Below the pieces are notes generated by a model, which was given only the letters and a program-made list of their open reading frames with translations, was not told the DNA's origin and did no database searches. This document shows, piece by piece, positions 19,070-27,766 of a DNA stretch of 64,000 bases. The stretch is from Heliobacterium mobile (lineage in GTDB: Bacteria > Bacillota > Desulfitobacteriia > Heliobacteriales > Heliobacteriaceae): the NCBI RefSeq assembly GCF_009720735.1, contig NZ_WNKU01000009.1, positions 62,001-126,000 of the forward strand, in the 5' to 3' direction. Made by a program: the position numbers and the translations under genes. Position 1 is the stretch's first letter. Each line of letters begins with the position of its first letter.

Positions 19070-20905
19070 TTATTTTACCAGCTTAAAAGGTACCACCGTG
19101 ACGACTACATCCCGATAAAGCAACAGGACCGTTCTCAGCATCCATCCTGTCTGGTTATGCAGCAAGCGGTGCCACCACTTTTTGGTTTCAAACTCGGGAA
19201 TCAATACGGTGATGAAATCGTTAGGGTTATTCTTTTTGTCAATCCGGTCGATGTAGCTGACGAGCGGGGCGATAATCGTTCGGTAGGGGGATTCAATGAT
19301 CTTCAAATCGATATTGGGCTTCCAACGATTCCATCGTTCGAGAACTTTACCGATTTGCTCCGAATCGGTAGAAATATATACAGCGTGAACTTCTCCACCC
19401 AGAACCTTTGCGTAATCGATCGTATTCTGAACCACCCTGTTCACGCCTGCGATCGGTACAATGACGATATGTTTCCGTTCCGGTCTAGGTAAACCAACCT
19501 CGTTCCAGTTCACACCCAGTTGGTCGCTCACCGCAAGATAATGATTTTTAATCTTTTTGAACACGAATATGGCCGCCGGAATGAAGACGAGTATCATCCA
19601 AGCTCCGTGAACGAATTTTGAGATCACGATAACCACGACGACGATCCCAGTGATTACCGCACCGATCCCGTTTACGAGTGCCCGGCTTTTTGCCCCGGCA
19701 CCGCCCTCTTTTCTCCAGTGAATGACCATCCCTGTTTGAGCGATGGTAAAGGAGAGGAAAACGCCGATGGCATAGAGCGAGATCAAGTGCTCTGTATTGC
19801 CATGATAAACAACGATCAGGAAGGCAGCGGCAAAAGTCAGGAATAGGATCCCGTTCGTAAAAGCCAGTCTGTCCCCCCGAGCCGAGAGGTATCTCGGCAT
19901 ATAGCCATCTGTCGCTAGAATGGACAACAAGGGCGGAAGCCCATTATAGGCCGTATTGGCTGCCAAGTATAGAATGATCATCGTGGTGAATTGGATGTAA
20001 TAGTAGGCCCAGTTTCTTCCGAGAGTCGCTTCGGCGATCTGTGATAAACCCGTCACGTTTTCCATCGGCAAGATATGAAAATGCATCATCAGAAAGGAGA
20101 TTCCTGCGAACATGGTTCCAAGTACAAAGGACATCCAATAGGTCGTAATCCGGGCGTTCTCTGCCGAAGGTTCCTTGAAGTTCGGCACACCATTGGAAAT
20201 CGCCTCGATACCGGTCATGGAACTGCAACCATTAGAGAAAGCCCTCAACAGGACGAAAAGCATTCCAGCGGTCCACTGCTTTTCTAACGATGCCGGAGGC
20301 AGGACCGGTTGAATCCCTGAGAGCGCCTGATAGATACCTGTTACAATCAGCGCAGCGATCCCAAAAATAAAGGCGTATGTGGGATAGACGAAAGCGTTCG
20401 CCGACTCGCGAACGCCTCGCAAGTTGATCACCATCAAAATGCCAAAGAGTACAAACAAATCGATGCCCAGTCGGATGGGATTCAATTGAGGAAAGGCAGA
20501 CACTAAAGCATCGGTACCGGAGGAAATAGAAACGGCGACGGTTAAACAGTAGTCGGCGACGAGAGAACCTGCGGCGATTAAGGCTGGGAATTCCCCCAGA
20601 TTCCCTCTGGCCACCGAATAGGAGCCTCCGCCGCCGGGGTTTGCACGGGCCACTTGGACATAGGACAGGGTTACGACAGCCAACAAGACCAGGATTCCCA
20701 CCGACACGTAGGGAACAAAACCGTATGCAAAGGCACTCGCTGCTGTCAGAGCGAGAATCACTTGCTCCGGTCCGTAAGCAATGGATGAAAGCGCATCAGA
20801 GGAAAATATAGGCAATGCCTTCCAGTTCGGTAACTTTTCATGGGACAATTCGCGGTTGTGTAAAGGTCTTCCGAATAGTAACCGCTTTATTGAACGTTGA
20901 ACCAC
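19070..20905 (-). CDS. kimA: High-affinity potassium importer KimA (YdaO)
   Basis: An APC-superfamily K+/H+ symporter, about 611 residues. It has twelve hydrophobic segments in the first 450 residues, with the KimA signature stretches IFSSDALSSIAYGPEQ, ARANPGGGGSYSVARGNLGE and FSNGCSSMTGIEAISNGVP. A cytoplasmic C-terminal domain starts with KHIVIVPIAGVNR and resembles a USP-like fold. I chose GTG at 20905, with GGGAGG 9 nt upstream, over TTG at 20926, which lies ahead of that site. The c-di-AMP riboswitch in its leader matches the known control of kimA in Bacillus: c-di-AMP rises with K+ and shuts off expression. Confidence 0.92.
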   Translation of the reverse strand: MVQRSIKRLLFGRPLHNRELSHEKLPNWKALPIFSSDALSSIAYGPEQVILALTAASAFAYGFVPYVSVGILVLLAVVTLSYVQVARANPGGGGSYSVARGNLGEFPALIAAGSLVADYCLTVAVSISSGTDALVSAFPQLNPIRLGIDLFVLFGILMVINLRGVRESANAFVYPTYAFIFGIAALIVTGIYQALSGIQPVLPPASLEKQWTAGMLFVLLRAFSNGCSSMTGIEAISNGVPNFKEPSAENARITTYWMSFVLGTMFAGISFLMMHFHILPMENVTGLSQIAEATLGRNWAYYYIQFTTMIILYLAANTAYNGLPPLLSILATDGYMPRYLSARGDRLAFTNGILFLTFAAAFLIVVYHGNTEHLISLYAIGVFLSFTIAQTGMVIHWRKEGGAGAKSRALVNGIGAVITGIVVVVIVISKFVHGAWMILVFIPAAIFVFKKIKNHYLAVSDQLGVNWNEVGLPRPERKHIVIVPIAGVNRVVQNTIDYAKVLGGEVHAVYISTDSEQIGKVLERWNRWKPNIDLKIIESPYRTIIAPLVSYIDRIDKKNNPNDFITVLIPEFETKKWWHRLLHNQTGWMLRTVLLLYRDVVVTVVPFKLVK

Positions 20906-21008
20906 GTCAGGCTTCCTCCCGATCAATTACATAATGGTAGTCGCTTTTCAGAAAATAAAACGTTCATGGCCCATTGGGCCACAGGCTATCATGAAAATGG
21001 CTTTTTCA

Positions 21009-21043
21009 TAAAAAAAAGACAGACCAATTTTAGAGGCTGCCTT
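21009..21043 (-). terminator. Expression-platform terminator of the c-di-AMP riboswitch
   Basis: On the minus strand GGCAGCCTC and GGTCTGTC pair imperfectly and are followed by a T8 run. It lies between the riboswitch aptamer and kimA, as needed for transcription control. Confidence 0.65.
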
Positions 21044-21074
21044 CATGAATGTTATTTATGGAAATAACACTCCC

Positions 21075-21195
21075 CAACAGCCTACGAGGTTAGCTGACGG
21101 GCAGGACGGTGAGATCATCCCTCTCTCTTCGTCAGAAAGATTAGCCCCAAGAAACGGTTCCCCCGCTTTCGACAACGTCGAAACTCGGCTTAGAA
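21075..21195 (-). ncRNA. ydaO-type c-di-AMP riboswitch upstream of kimA
   Basis: The minus strand carries the conserved core blocks of the ydaO aptamer: CGGGGGAACC (plus-strand 21156-21165), TTGGGGCTAATC after it, and CCGTCAGCTAACCTCGTAGG (21081-21100). The flanks AAGCCGAG and CTCGTAGGCT can form P1. The aptamer binds two c-di-AMP molecules and turns transcription off. A terminator follows downstream and kimA begins about 170 nt after the aptamer. Confidence 0.95.
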
Positions 21196-21435
21196 TATTT
21201 AATTGAGATGAAGTATAGACCTCTACGAATCATTATGCAAAAGCAGAATTCATTAGAAATACAATGGAACATAGACCTGACTGGTCCCCAAAGAAGTTTT
21301 TGGCTTCTGATCTTACCATATCTCCGTTTATCGTAGTTTTTCATAGGTTACGGGGTAAATATCTACCATTAACCTTTTGCAATACACTGAATTCTCTTTC
21401 GACGAATATGATGGGTCGAAGGAGGGATTCGGGTC

Positions 21436-21939
21436 ATGCCATTAGCAGAGGGTACACATTTCCTATATTCCGTTGATCCTAGCGATACGCCCTACTTAAT
21501 CGCAATACGGCTAGGCAGTACGGTTGAGCAGATCGAGAGACTAAATGCACTTTATCCGCCATTTACAGATCCAGGGCTTATCTTCCCAGGACAGTTGTTG
21601 ATAGTGCCCTATCTCTATAATCCGGCTACACAAGTGTTTTACTTTGTCAGGCCTGGCGATAGTATGAATTCCATAGCTAGTCGATTCTCGACGACTGTGG
21701 AAAATTTGAACCAGTTGAATCCGCAAATTGAGAATCCCAATCTGATTTATCCAAATCAGTTGTTAAAAATACCTGTACAGATCTATGTAGTATCCCCCGG
21801 TGATTCGCTCTATGCTATTGCCAATCGATTTGGCCTCTCGACCAATACCGTAGTTAAAGCTAATCAAGGGCGCCCGGGCTTTTCTCCAGATGTTCTCTTC
21901 ACAGGATATGGTCTGGTGCTACCCATTTCTGACGAATAA
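21436..21939 (+). CDS. Triple-LysM peptidoglycan-binding protein
   Basis: The 167-residue product is made of three LysM domains, at about 10-55 (SVDPSDTPYLIAIRLGST), 67-113 (YFVRPGDSMNSIASRFSTT) and 117-163 (YVVSPGDSLYAIANRFGLS). LysM domains bind N-acetylglucosamine polymers. There is no signal peptide, as in spore-cortex or coat proteins made in the mother cell (SafA- or YaaH-like), so a spore role is likely. GAAGGAGGG precedes the ATG. A terminator follows. Confidence 0.85.
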   Translation: MPLAEGTHFLYSVDPSDTPYLIAIRLGSTVEQIERLNALYPPFTDPGLIFPGQLLIVPYLYNPATQVFYFVRPGDSMNSIASRFSTTVENLNQLNPQIENPNLIYPNQLLKIPVQIYVVSPGDSLYAIANRFGLSTNTVVKANQGRPGFSPDVLFTGYGLVLPISDE

Positions 21940-21976
21940 AAAAAGGAGTTTGGATAATATCCTGGCTCCTTTTTTC
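21940..21976 (+). terminator. Terminator after the LysM gene
   Basis: AAAAAAAGGAG..ATATCC pairs with the downstream CTCCTTTTTT, giving a short stem and T6 run directly after the stop codon. Confidence 0.7.
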
Positions 21977-22104
21977 ATATCATTTTCACATTTACGTAGA
22001 TTTTACTTGTTTTTAACCAAAAGTTTTTAATCTTTCTGCTAGCATATTAGTATAAATTTATAGAAAACAACCGGAAGGGAGCGAGAATTCTGTCTACAAA
22101 TGTT

Positions 22105-22341
22105 ATGTTTTGGTTAATGGTTCGAACACCGGGAGAGTCGCAGGGATTCAAGATCATTGACTTCAGCGATATGGAAATAGATGTACGAAGAACCCGAAAC
22201 GATTACGTTCGTTACGGCCTTTATGCAGAAAATAACTTGATCATCCTATGCTCGGAAAATTCTCAACAGGCACTGCGAAAAGCACACTTTTCCTACATAC
22301 GGCAACAGCCCTTGCCATATATTAACCAGCTATATGGATAA
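22105..22341 (+). CDS. Unrecognised small protein (78 residues)
   Basis: The product begins MFWLMVRTPGESQGFKIIDF and looks like a small soluble alpha/beta domain (YGLYAENNLIILCSENSQQA). I do not recognise it. The only good ribosome site, GGAAGGGAG at 22073-22081, is 23 nt before this ATG but 8 nt before an in-frame CTG at 22090. The true start may therefore be CTG, giving 83 residues. A hairpin with a T-run follows about 60 bp downstream, supporting a real monocistronic gene. Confidence 0.55.
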   Translation: MFWLMVRTPGESQGFKIIDFSDMEIDVRRTRNDYVRYGLYAENNLIILCSENSQQALRKAHFSYIRQQPLPYINQLYG

Positions 22342-22403
22342 ATTCTACATAGTTACGAGCTCTCGTAAAAGTGAGATAATCATGAGAATTGATCGTCTAC
22401 TCG

Positions 22404-22437
22404 ACCGCCGATACTATATCGGGCGGTTCTTTTTTTC
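22404..22437 (+). terminator. Terminator after the small gene at 22105
   Basis: GACCGCCGATA pairs with TATCGGGCGGTTC with a bulge, followed by TTTTTTT. Confidence 0.8.
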
Positions 22438-22456
22438 GTTAGCCAACCCTTTTCTA

Positions 22457-22675
22457 TTAGATATTATTACATGTCCCAAATTCAATAAGTCTCTGTCGAA
22501 AGGCTTCTAAGGATTTTCCTGAAGAAAAGTAAATTTTTACATGATCGCTGGTTAAAAACGTTAAACTTAACTTGGCTTCAGCGTCTACCATCAAGATCTC
22601 CTTTTTCACTTGGCTTTCCCAGATTCGCATATCCTCATCTTTAAAATGCCCCTCTTTGACAATCGAGTAATGCAA
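22457..22675 (-). CDS. Unrecognised small protein (72 residues)
   Basis: The product (initiator-HYSIVKEGHFKDEDMRIWES, later LSLTFLTSDHVKIYFSSGKS) has a strand-rich pattern and could be a small PH- or DUF-like beta domain. I chose TTG at 22675 because AGGAGGG is 6-7 nt upstream. Longer frames with ATG at 22693 or 22720 place that ribosome site inside the coding region. No family recognised. Confidence 0.5.
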   Translation of the reverse strand: MHYSIVKEGHFKDEDMRIWESQVKKEILMVDAEAKLSLTFLTSDHVKIYFSSGKSLEAFRQRLIEFGTCNNI

Positions 22676-22825
22676 TAAAAGCCCTCCTCTCATGATTATC
22701 ATTTTACGAAATATATTCATGAAAGTTTTTCTTTTATTTTCATGACGAAAAAGTTACGCCCTAATAAAAAGCTGTATCCGGCAAATATGATCTGGACAGG
22801 ATAACCTCTGAGAGGAGGTGAGTCC

Positions 22826-22981
22826 ATGTCTCAAATCAAGTGTAGAGTCGAAGAATGCCATTACAACAAGAGCGAGATTTGTCAAGCTTCTACCATTGAG
22901 GTCCGCTCCCGTGTAAAAGACCACATGACCAGCGTCTCTGACGATACCGCTTGCGAAACCTTTGTTCCGAAAAAACACTAA
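22826..22981 (+). CDS. DUF1540 family small Cys protein
   Basis: A 51-residue peptide with the DUF1540 motif: C6-x4-C11-x-YN-x4-C19-x-A-x-x-I-x-V (IKCRVEECHYNKSEICQAST), plus a C-terminal CETF. The cysteines probably bind zinc or iron. These proteins are common in Clostridia and of unknown role. GAGAGGAGGTGAGTCC gives a strong ribosome site. A terminator follows 40 bp downstream. Confidence 0.85.
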   Translation: MSQIKCRVEECHYNKSEICQASTIEVRSRVKDHMTSVSDDTACETFVPKKH

Positions 22982-23011
22982 GATCCATAGGGCTAATAGG
23001 CTCTTTTATGA

Positions 23012-23057
23012 AGAAAAAGAGACCAGTGAAGTCTTATCGCTTCGACTGGTCTTTTCT
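23012..23057. terminator. Bidirectional terminator between DUF1540 and the RND pump gene
   Basis: AGACCAGTGAAG pairs with CTTCGACTGGTCT with one bulge and is flanked by an A-run and a T-run. It can serve both convergent units. Confidence 0.8.
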
Positions 23058-23074
23058 CATTTTATAGGGTAAGG

Positions 23075-26000
23075 TTACGCTTTTGTCGCCGCAGCTTCCT
23101 TTTTCCCTTTACTCCAGGGAAGGCGCCACTGCCGGTTGCCCAATCGTTCTTTCCAGTTGTACAAATAGATGAAGATGATCGGGATGATCACCAAGGTGAA
23201 GAAGGTCGAACTGAGCAGACCGCCGATGAGGACCCAGGCCATACCTACCCGGTTCTCGGCGCCTTCGGCCACCGCTAAGGCTGTCGGCAGCATACCGATG
23301 ACCATCGTCAGCGTGGTCATAATGATGGGGCGTAGCCTTGTCTTCGCCGCTTCGATGACCGCTTCCTGAGGAGGTAATCCACGAGTGACTAACGTGAGTG
23401 AGTAATCGAGCAGCAAGGTACCGTTTTTAGCGACCAAGCCGTCCATCATGATGATACCCATCATTGAGAAGAGGTTGAGGCTGTTTTTCGTCAGCGCTAG
23501 GGCGACCAAGGCACCGACAAAGCCTAATGGCAGAGAGAACATCCGAATGAAAGGCGTGAGGAACGATTCATACAAGACAACGAGCACCATATAGACCAAG
23601 ATGAGCGATAATCCCAAGGCACTGATCATCTGGCTAAAGGTATCGTTCATGCTCTGTGCCGAACCGGCAAAACGAACCGTATAGGCAGGATCGAAGTTTT
23701 GCGCCTTGATTTTACCTTGTACCTCACTGACAAAGTCTTGTAAGGGGCGATCCGTTAAATTGCAGCTGATCGTAATGCTGCGCTGTTTATCGACGCGACG
23801 GATCGTCAGAGGGCCTGTGCCTTCTTTGAATTCTACCAGATTCCCGAGAGGGATATTCTGGCTCCCCACAGTGACGGGGACGTTTTTGAGTTTCTGAATA
23901 TCCATTTTGTCGCCGTCTTTAAATCGGACATTGATGTCGATATCGTCACCCTTTTCGGTATAGGTGCCTGCCGTGCTGCCGCTGATACCGGTCTGCAAAG
24001 CTCTGGAAATATCGCTGATCGACGCACCGTAATATTTGACGCGTTCCCGGTTGATCACAGTCTCAATTTCCGGTTGACCTACCCGCCAACTGCTGTTGAC
24101 GTCTTTCGAGCCCGCCGTTTCTTTCAGGATCGCCATGACCGCATCGGAAATCTGCATCAGTTTGTCATTATCGGAGCCTAAAATTTCGATGGATACGTTT
24201 CCGCCGCCGCCACCGGGCCCGCGCCCTCCGCCAGGCATACCAGCGATGGAAGAGCTCGTCTCATTGACTCGTGCTACACCAGGGGCGTAATTTTTCCGGC
24301 TCCACTGGCGCACTTCATCGCCGATTTGCCAGACTGTCCGCTTTCGTTCTTTTTTATTCTGCAGCATCACCTGGACGGAACCAGAGTTTGCGCTGAAGCG
24401 GGATTGGACCATGGTCGCTTCTGGAATCGTTCGCAGATAAGCTTCGGCTTTCGCGATCGCCTTATCGGTTTCCTCAAAGGGGGTGCCGATAGGTAATTCT
24501 ATCGATACGGTAAAACTGCCTTCGTCGTTGTTTGGTAAGAATTCTGCACCCACTAATTTCAGAGGGATGAGGCTGATTGAGGCTAGAAAAATGACCAGGG
24601 CGCCGGCCAAAACTTTTTTCTTGTTTCGTAAGGACCAATCCAGGATTTTTTCGTAACGCCCCTTAAAGGCCAAGCCGAACCGATCGACTCGCTGCCAGAA
24701 CGGGTGATGGCTCTCCTGGTATCCCCGCTTGAAGAGTCTCGACGATAGCATCGGTGTAAGGGTAAAGGAGACAAAGAGGGAAAAAAGCGTGGCAAAAACG
24801 ATAGTCAGTCCGAACTGACGGAAGAATTGGCCCACCATCCCTTGCATGAAGGCGATAGGCAGAAAGACGACGACGTCGCAAAGGGTGATGGCGATAGCGG
24901 CCATGCCGATCTCCATCCGCCCTTCCCGGGCCGCTGTTTCAGCATCTTTCCCCATCGTCAAGTGCCGGTGGATGTTTTCCAAAACCACGATGGAGTCGTC
25001 CACCAGAATACCGATACAGAGGGCCATCCCCATTAAGGACATCATGTTGAAGGAGAAATTGGCCATGTACATGACAAAAATGGTGGCGATGAGCGATGTG
25101 GGGATAGCGAGTAAGACCGTCCCCATGGACCTCCACTCTTTCAAGAAGAAGAGGAGCGCTACAGAGGTGGTCAAGATCCCTTCGAAGATACTCATCTGCG
25201 TATTGTTTAAGGCTTTATGGACATAGTCGGAGGCATCATTCGCGATAAAGATGTTGACGCCCGGTAAATCCTTACGGATTTTTTCCAGTTCTACTTTTAA
25301 TGCATCACCGACATCGGCCACACTGGCATCACTTTGCTTTTGAATCTCAATACCGACAGACTCATCACCGTTCAAGCGGGTCATGTTCTTAACTTCTTTG
25401 ACCTGCTCTTTTACGATCGCGACGGTCTTGAGCGGAATGATGGCACCGTCTGCCGTAGCGATACCTAGATTTTCGATCTCGTTCACGCTGTGGTATTCAC
25501 CGAGGATGCGCAAATCATAATCTTTATCTCGATAGAGTTTCCCGGCGGGGCTGTTGGCGTTTTCAGACTTGATCTTATTGACGACGGAGTTGAGCGATAC
25601 GTTATAGCTGTAGAGTTTTTGCGGATCGATCTCGACAGCAATCTCCTTCTGTCGCCCACCGAAGATGCTTACATCGGCCACCCCATTGACCCGCTGCAAC
25701 CGGTCGCGGATCACGTCATCAGCCAAGTGATAGGTTTCGACCTTAGACATCCCTTCGCTGGTGACACCAAGGCTCATAATGGGCTGGGCGTTGATATCTC
25801 TTTTGACGACGATGGGGTCGTCAGCACCGTCGGGGAGACGGCCTTTGACGGAGTCCACTTTTTTGGTCACATCGAGGGCCGCTTGATCGGCATTGGCTGT
25901 CATGTCAAACTCTAAGACGATGAAGCCGTTCCCCTGGTTGGCTGTGGAGGAGATTTTTTTCAGTTTGGACACGGAAGATACGGCATCTTCTAAAGGCTCC

Positions 26001-26191
26001 AGGACCTGCTTCTCCACTTCTTCGGCTCCGGCACCCGCGTAGGACACTTGGACCGTCACGTAGGGGGTATTCATGGCCGGTAGCAGTTCAACACCGATTC
26101 GGTTGAAACTGTAAATGCCGAGAACCACGAAAAAGAGCACGATCATGGTGATGCCGGCCGGACGCTTAATTGAAAAATCGGTTATATTCAT
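23075..26191 (-). CDS. RND multidrug efflux pump (HAE1/AcrB-like)
   Basis: A 1038-residue proton-driven efflux pump with the usual duplicated layout: helix 1 (ITMIVLFFVVLGIYSF), a large extracytoplasmic loop, six helices, then the repeat. The proton-relay motif GILVDDSIVVLENIHRH is intact in helix 4. GGGRGPGGGGG in the second loop is an odd Gly-rich insert. GGGAAGAG lies before the ATG. It starts 11 bp after the adaptor gene and forms an operon with it. No outer-membrane channel gene accompanies them, as expected for a Firmicute-type envelope. Substrate unknown. Confidence 0.93.
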   Translation of the reverse strand: MNITDFSIKRPAGITMIVLFFVVLGIYSFNRIGVELLPAMNTPYVTVQVSYAGAGAEEVEKQVLEPLEDAVSSVSKLKKISSTANQGNGFIVLEFDMTANADQAALDVTKKVDSVKGRLPDGADDPIVVKRDINAQPIMSLGVTSEGMSKVETYHLADDVIRDRLQRVNGVADVSIFGGRQKEIAVEIDPQKLYSYNVSLNSVVNKIKSENANSPAGKLYRDKDYDLRILGEYHSVNEIENLGIATADGAIIPLKTVAIVKEQVKEVKNMTRLNGDESVGIEIQKQSDASVADVGDALKVELEKIRKDLPGVNIFIANDASDYVHKALNNTQMSIFEGILTTSVALLFFLKEWRSMGTVLLAIPTSLIATIFVMYMANFSFNMMSLMGMALCIGILVDDSIVVLENIHRHLTMGKDAETAAREGRMEIGMAAIAITLCDVVVFLPIAFMQGMVGQFFRQFGLTIVFATLFSLFVSFTLTPMLSSRLFKRGYQESHHPFWQRVDRFGLAFKGRYEKILDWSLRNKKKVLAGALVIFLASISLIPLKLVGAEFLPNNDEGSFTVSIELPIGTPFEETDKAIAKAEAYLRTIPEATMVQSRFSANSGSVQVMLQNKKERKRTVWQIGDEVRQWSRKNYAPGVARVNETSSSIAGMPGGGRGPGGGGGNVSIEILGSDNDKLMQISDAVMAILKETAGSKDVNSSWRVGQPEIETVINRERVKYYGASISDISRALQTGISGSTAGTYTEKGDDIDINVRFKDGDKMDIQKLKNVPVTVGSQNIPLGNLVEFKEGTGPLTIRRVDKQRSITISCNLTDRPLQDFVSEVQGKIKAQNFDPAYTVRFAGSAQSMNDTFSQMISALGLSLILVYMVLVVLYESFLTPFIRMFSLPLGFVGALVALALTKNSLNLFSMMGIIMMDGLVAKNGTLLLDYSLTLVTRGLPPQEAVIEAAKTRLRPIIMTTLTMVIGMLPTALAVAEGAENRVGMAWVLIGGLLSSTFFTLVIIPIIFIYLYNWKERLGNRQWRLPWSKGKKEAAATKA

Positions 26192-26202
26192 TCTCTTCCC
26201 GC

Positions 26203-27585
26203 CTACTGCTGTTGTTGAGGCTTACCGGCGCCTTGACCATCGGAAGAACCTTGCTTACCTTGGCCGGCAGCGTTCCCATCGCCCGAGGCGTTTGAATCAC
26301 CCTGTCCGCTGCGGTTCCCTTGCGCCCCTTGTCCTCCCCCAGCGCCTCCTTTATTGCGGCCGGAGGGATTCCCTTGCGCAGCGGGATCTCCATTTGCAGC
26401 TTTATCGGCCTCCGCGTTTCCACCTTTGTCTCCGCGAATCGGCATGCCATCACGCATGGTTTGCAGGCCGGAGGTGATTACCAGTTCGCCTTCCTTCACA
26501 CCGTCGAGCACTTCCGTTTTCTTTTCTACTGTAATTCCGACGGTGACTTTTCTTTCGACAGCCTTTCCGCCTTCAGCGACATAGACCACTTTTTGTCCGC
26601 CCCGTTCCACGACAGCATCGGTTGGAACGACCAGGGTGTTTTCTCGCTTCTGCGTTTGGAAATGGGCTTCGGCGAACATTCCTTCTTTGAGTTGCCCATC
26701 TGGGTTATCAATGGCGATCCATATGGGATAGGTTTTCGTCTTGGCATCTGCAGCAGGGCTGATACGGACGACTTTTCCCTTAAATGGCTGGCCAGACACC
26801 GCCGCGACCATCACATCTACATCCATACCTTTTTGTATATATTTTAGGTCGTCTTCGTTGACGCTGCCGTTAACTTCTACTGTATGTAGATCGATGACTA
26901 CAAAAGGGGCAGTGCTGGTGGATACGAATTCACCGATATCGGTGTTCTTCGCGGAAATGACACCGGAGATGGGGGTAATGACACGCGTGTTTTCTAAATC
27001 GACTTCGTTCTGCCGGATCGCTGCCTGGTTTTGCTCCACAGCGGCCTGAGCCGAAGCTACAGATGCCACATTCATGTCATAATCTTTTTGCACGGAATCG
27101 TAGTTTGTTTGAGCCGTCTCTAAATCGGTCAATGGGGTCGCACCAGAATCATAGAGCGTTTTTTTCCGGTCTAAGTTCCGCTTGGCATCGTTAATCTGAA
27201 TCTGGTTCTTATCCAATTGAAGTTTGGCCCGATCCAAGTTGGCTTGGCTCGCTGCCAGGGACGCACGGGCCGAGTCCAACTTGGCTAGAATATCGTTGTT
27301 TTCCAGTTGTAACAGCAGTGTGCCTGCGGCTACCGCTTGGCCTACTTCACCATTTATATAGGCCACCTTGCCGGAGGACTTGGGAACCACATTGATCTCC
27401 TGTGTCGGAGCAATTTTTCCGCTTACGACGAGGGGAACAGAAAGTGCCTCTCGGGTTACGGGAGCTGTACTTACCGCTGATACTTGCGCTTCTGCGCTTT
27501 TGGTGGTGCTGTCTGTTTTTCCACAGGCCGTTGTTGTGGCTAGAACCGATAAGGCCAGTACGAGAACTGCCGCTTTTGTCCGCAA
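26203..27585 (-). CDS. RND adaptor (membrane fusion) lipoprotein
   Basis: An HlyD/AcrA-type periplasmic-adaptor homologue of about 460 residues. A lipoprotein signal (LVLALSVLATTTAC, lipobox Cys) is followed by a lipoyl-like half (VGQAVAAGTLLLQLENND), a long coiled-coil hairpin (about 110-210), a beta-barrel (ENTRVITPISGVISAKNTDI) and a Gly/Asn/Gln-rich low-complexity tail (about 395-460). TTG at 27585 was chosen over 27615 because GGTGGAG lies just before it and it gives a proper signal peptide. It is the first gene of the pump operon. Confidence 0.88.
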   Translation of the reverse strand: MRTKAAVLVLALSVLATTTACGKTDSTTKSAEAQVSAVSTAPVTREALSVPLVVSGKIAPTQEINVVPKSSGKVAYINGEVGQAVAAGTLLLQLENNDILAKLDSARASLAASQANLDRAKLQLDKNQIQINDAKRNLDRKKTLYDSGATPLTDLETAQTNYDSVQKDYDMNVASVASAQAAVEQNQAAIRQNEVDLENTRVITPISGVISAKNTDIGEFVSTSTAPFVVIDLHTVEVNGSVNEDDLKYIQKGMDVDVMVAAVSGQPFKGKVVRISPAADAKTKTYPIWIAIDNPDGQLKEGMFAEAHFQTQKRENTLVVPTDAVVERGGQKVVYVAEGGKAVERKVTVGITVEKKTEVLDGVKEGELVITSGLQTMRDGMPIRGDKGGNAEADKAANGDPAAQGNPSGRNKGGAGGGQGAQGNRSGQGDSNASGDGNAAGQGKQGSSDGQGAGKPQQQQ

Positions 27586-27666
27586 ATGTCTCCACCTCAC
27601 ATAATGTCCTAGCATGATTATACGGCAAAGTTGTTAAGGAATTTATAAGATTGTTGGCAAAAAGCA

Positions 27667-27703
27667 AAAAAGAAAAGGTCTTGGTTCATCAAGACCTTTT
27701 TGT
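27667..27703 (-). terminator. Terminator of the triple-repeat protein gene
   Basis: On the minus strand AAGGTCTTG pairs with CAAGACCTT across ATGAAC and is followed by TTCTTTTTT. It lies 64 bp after that gene. Confidence 0.8.
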
Positions 27704-27766
27704 AATCTATAAACCATTGAAAAAGTTTTTACGAAAGAGCTTTGTCGTCTCCTGTGAGCCTATCGA

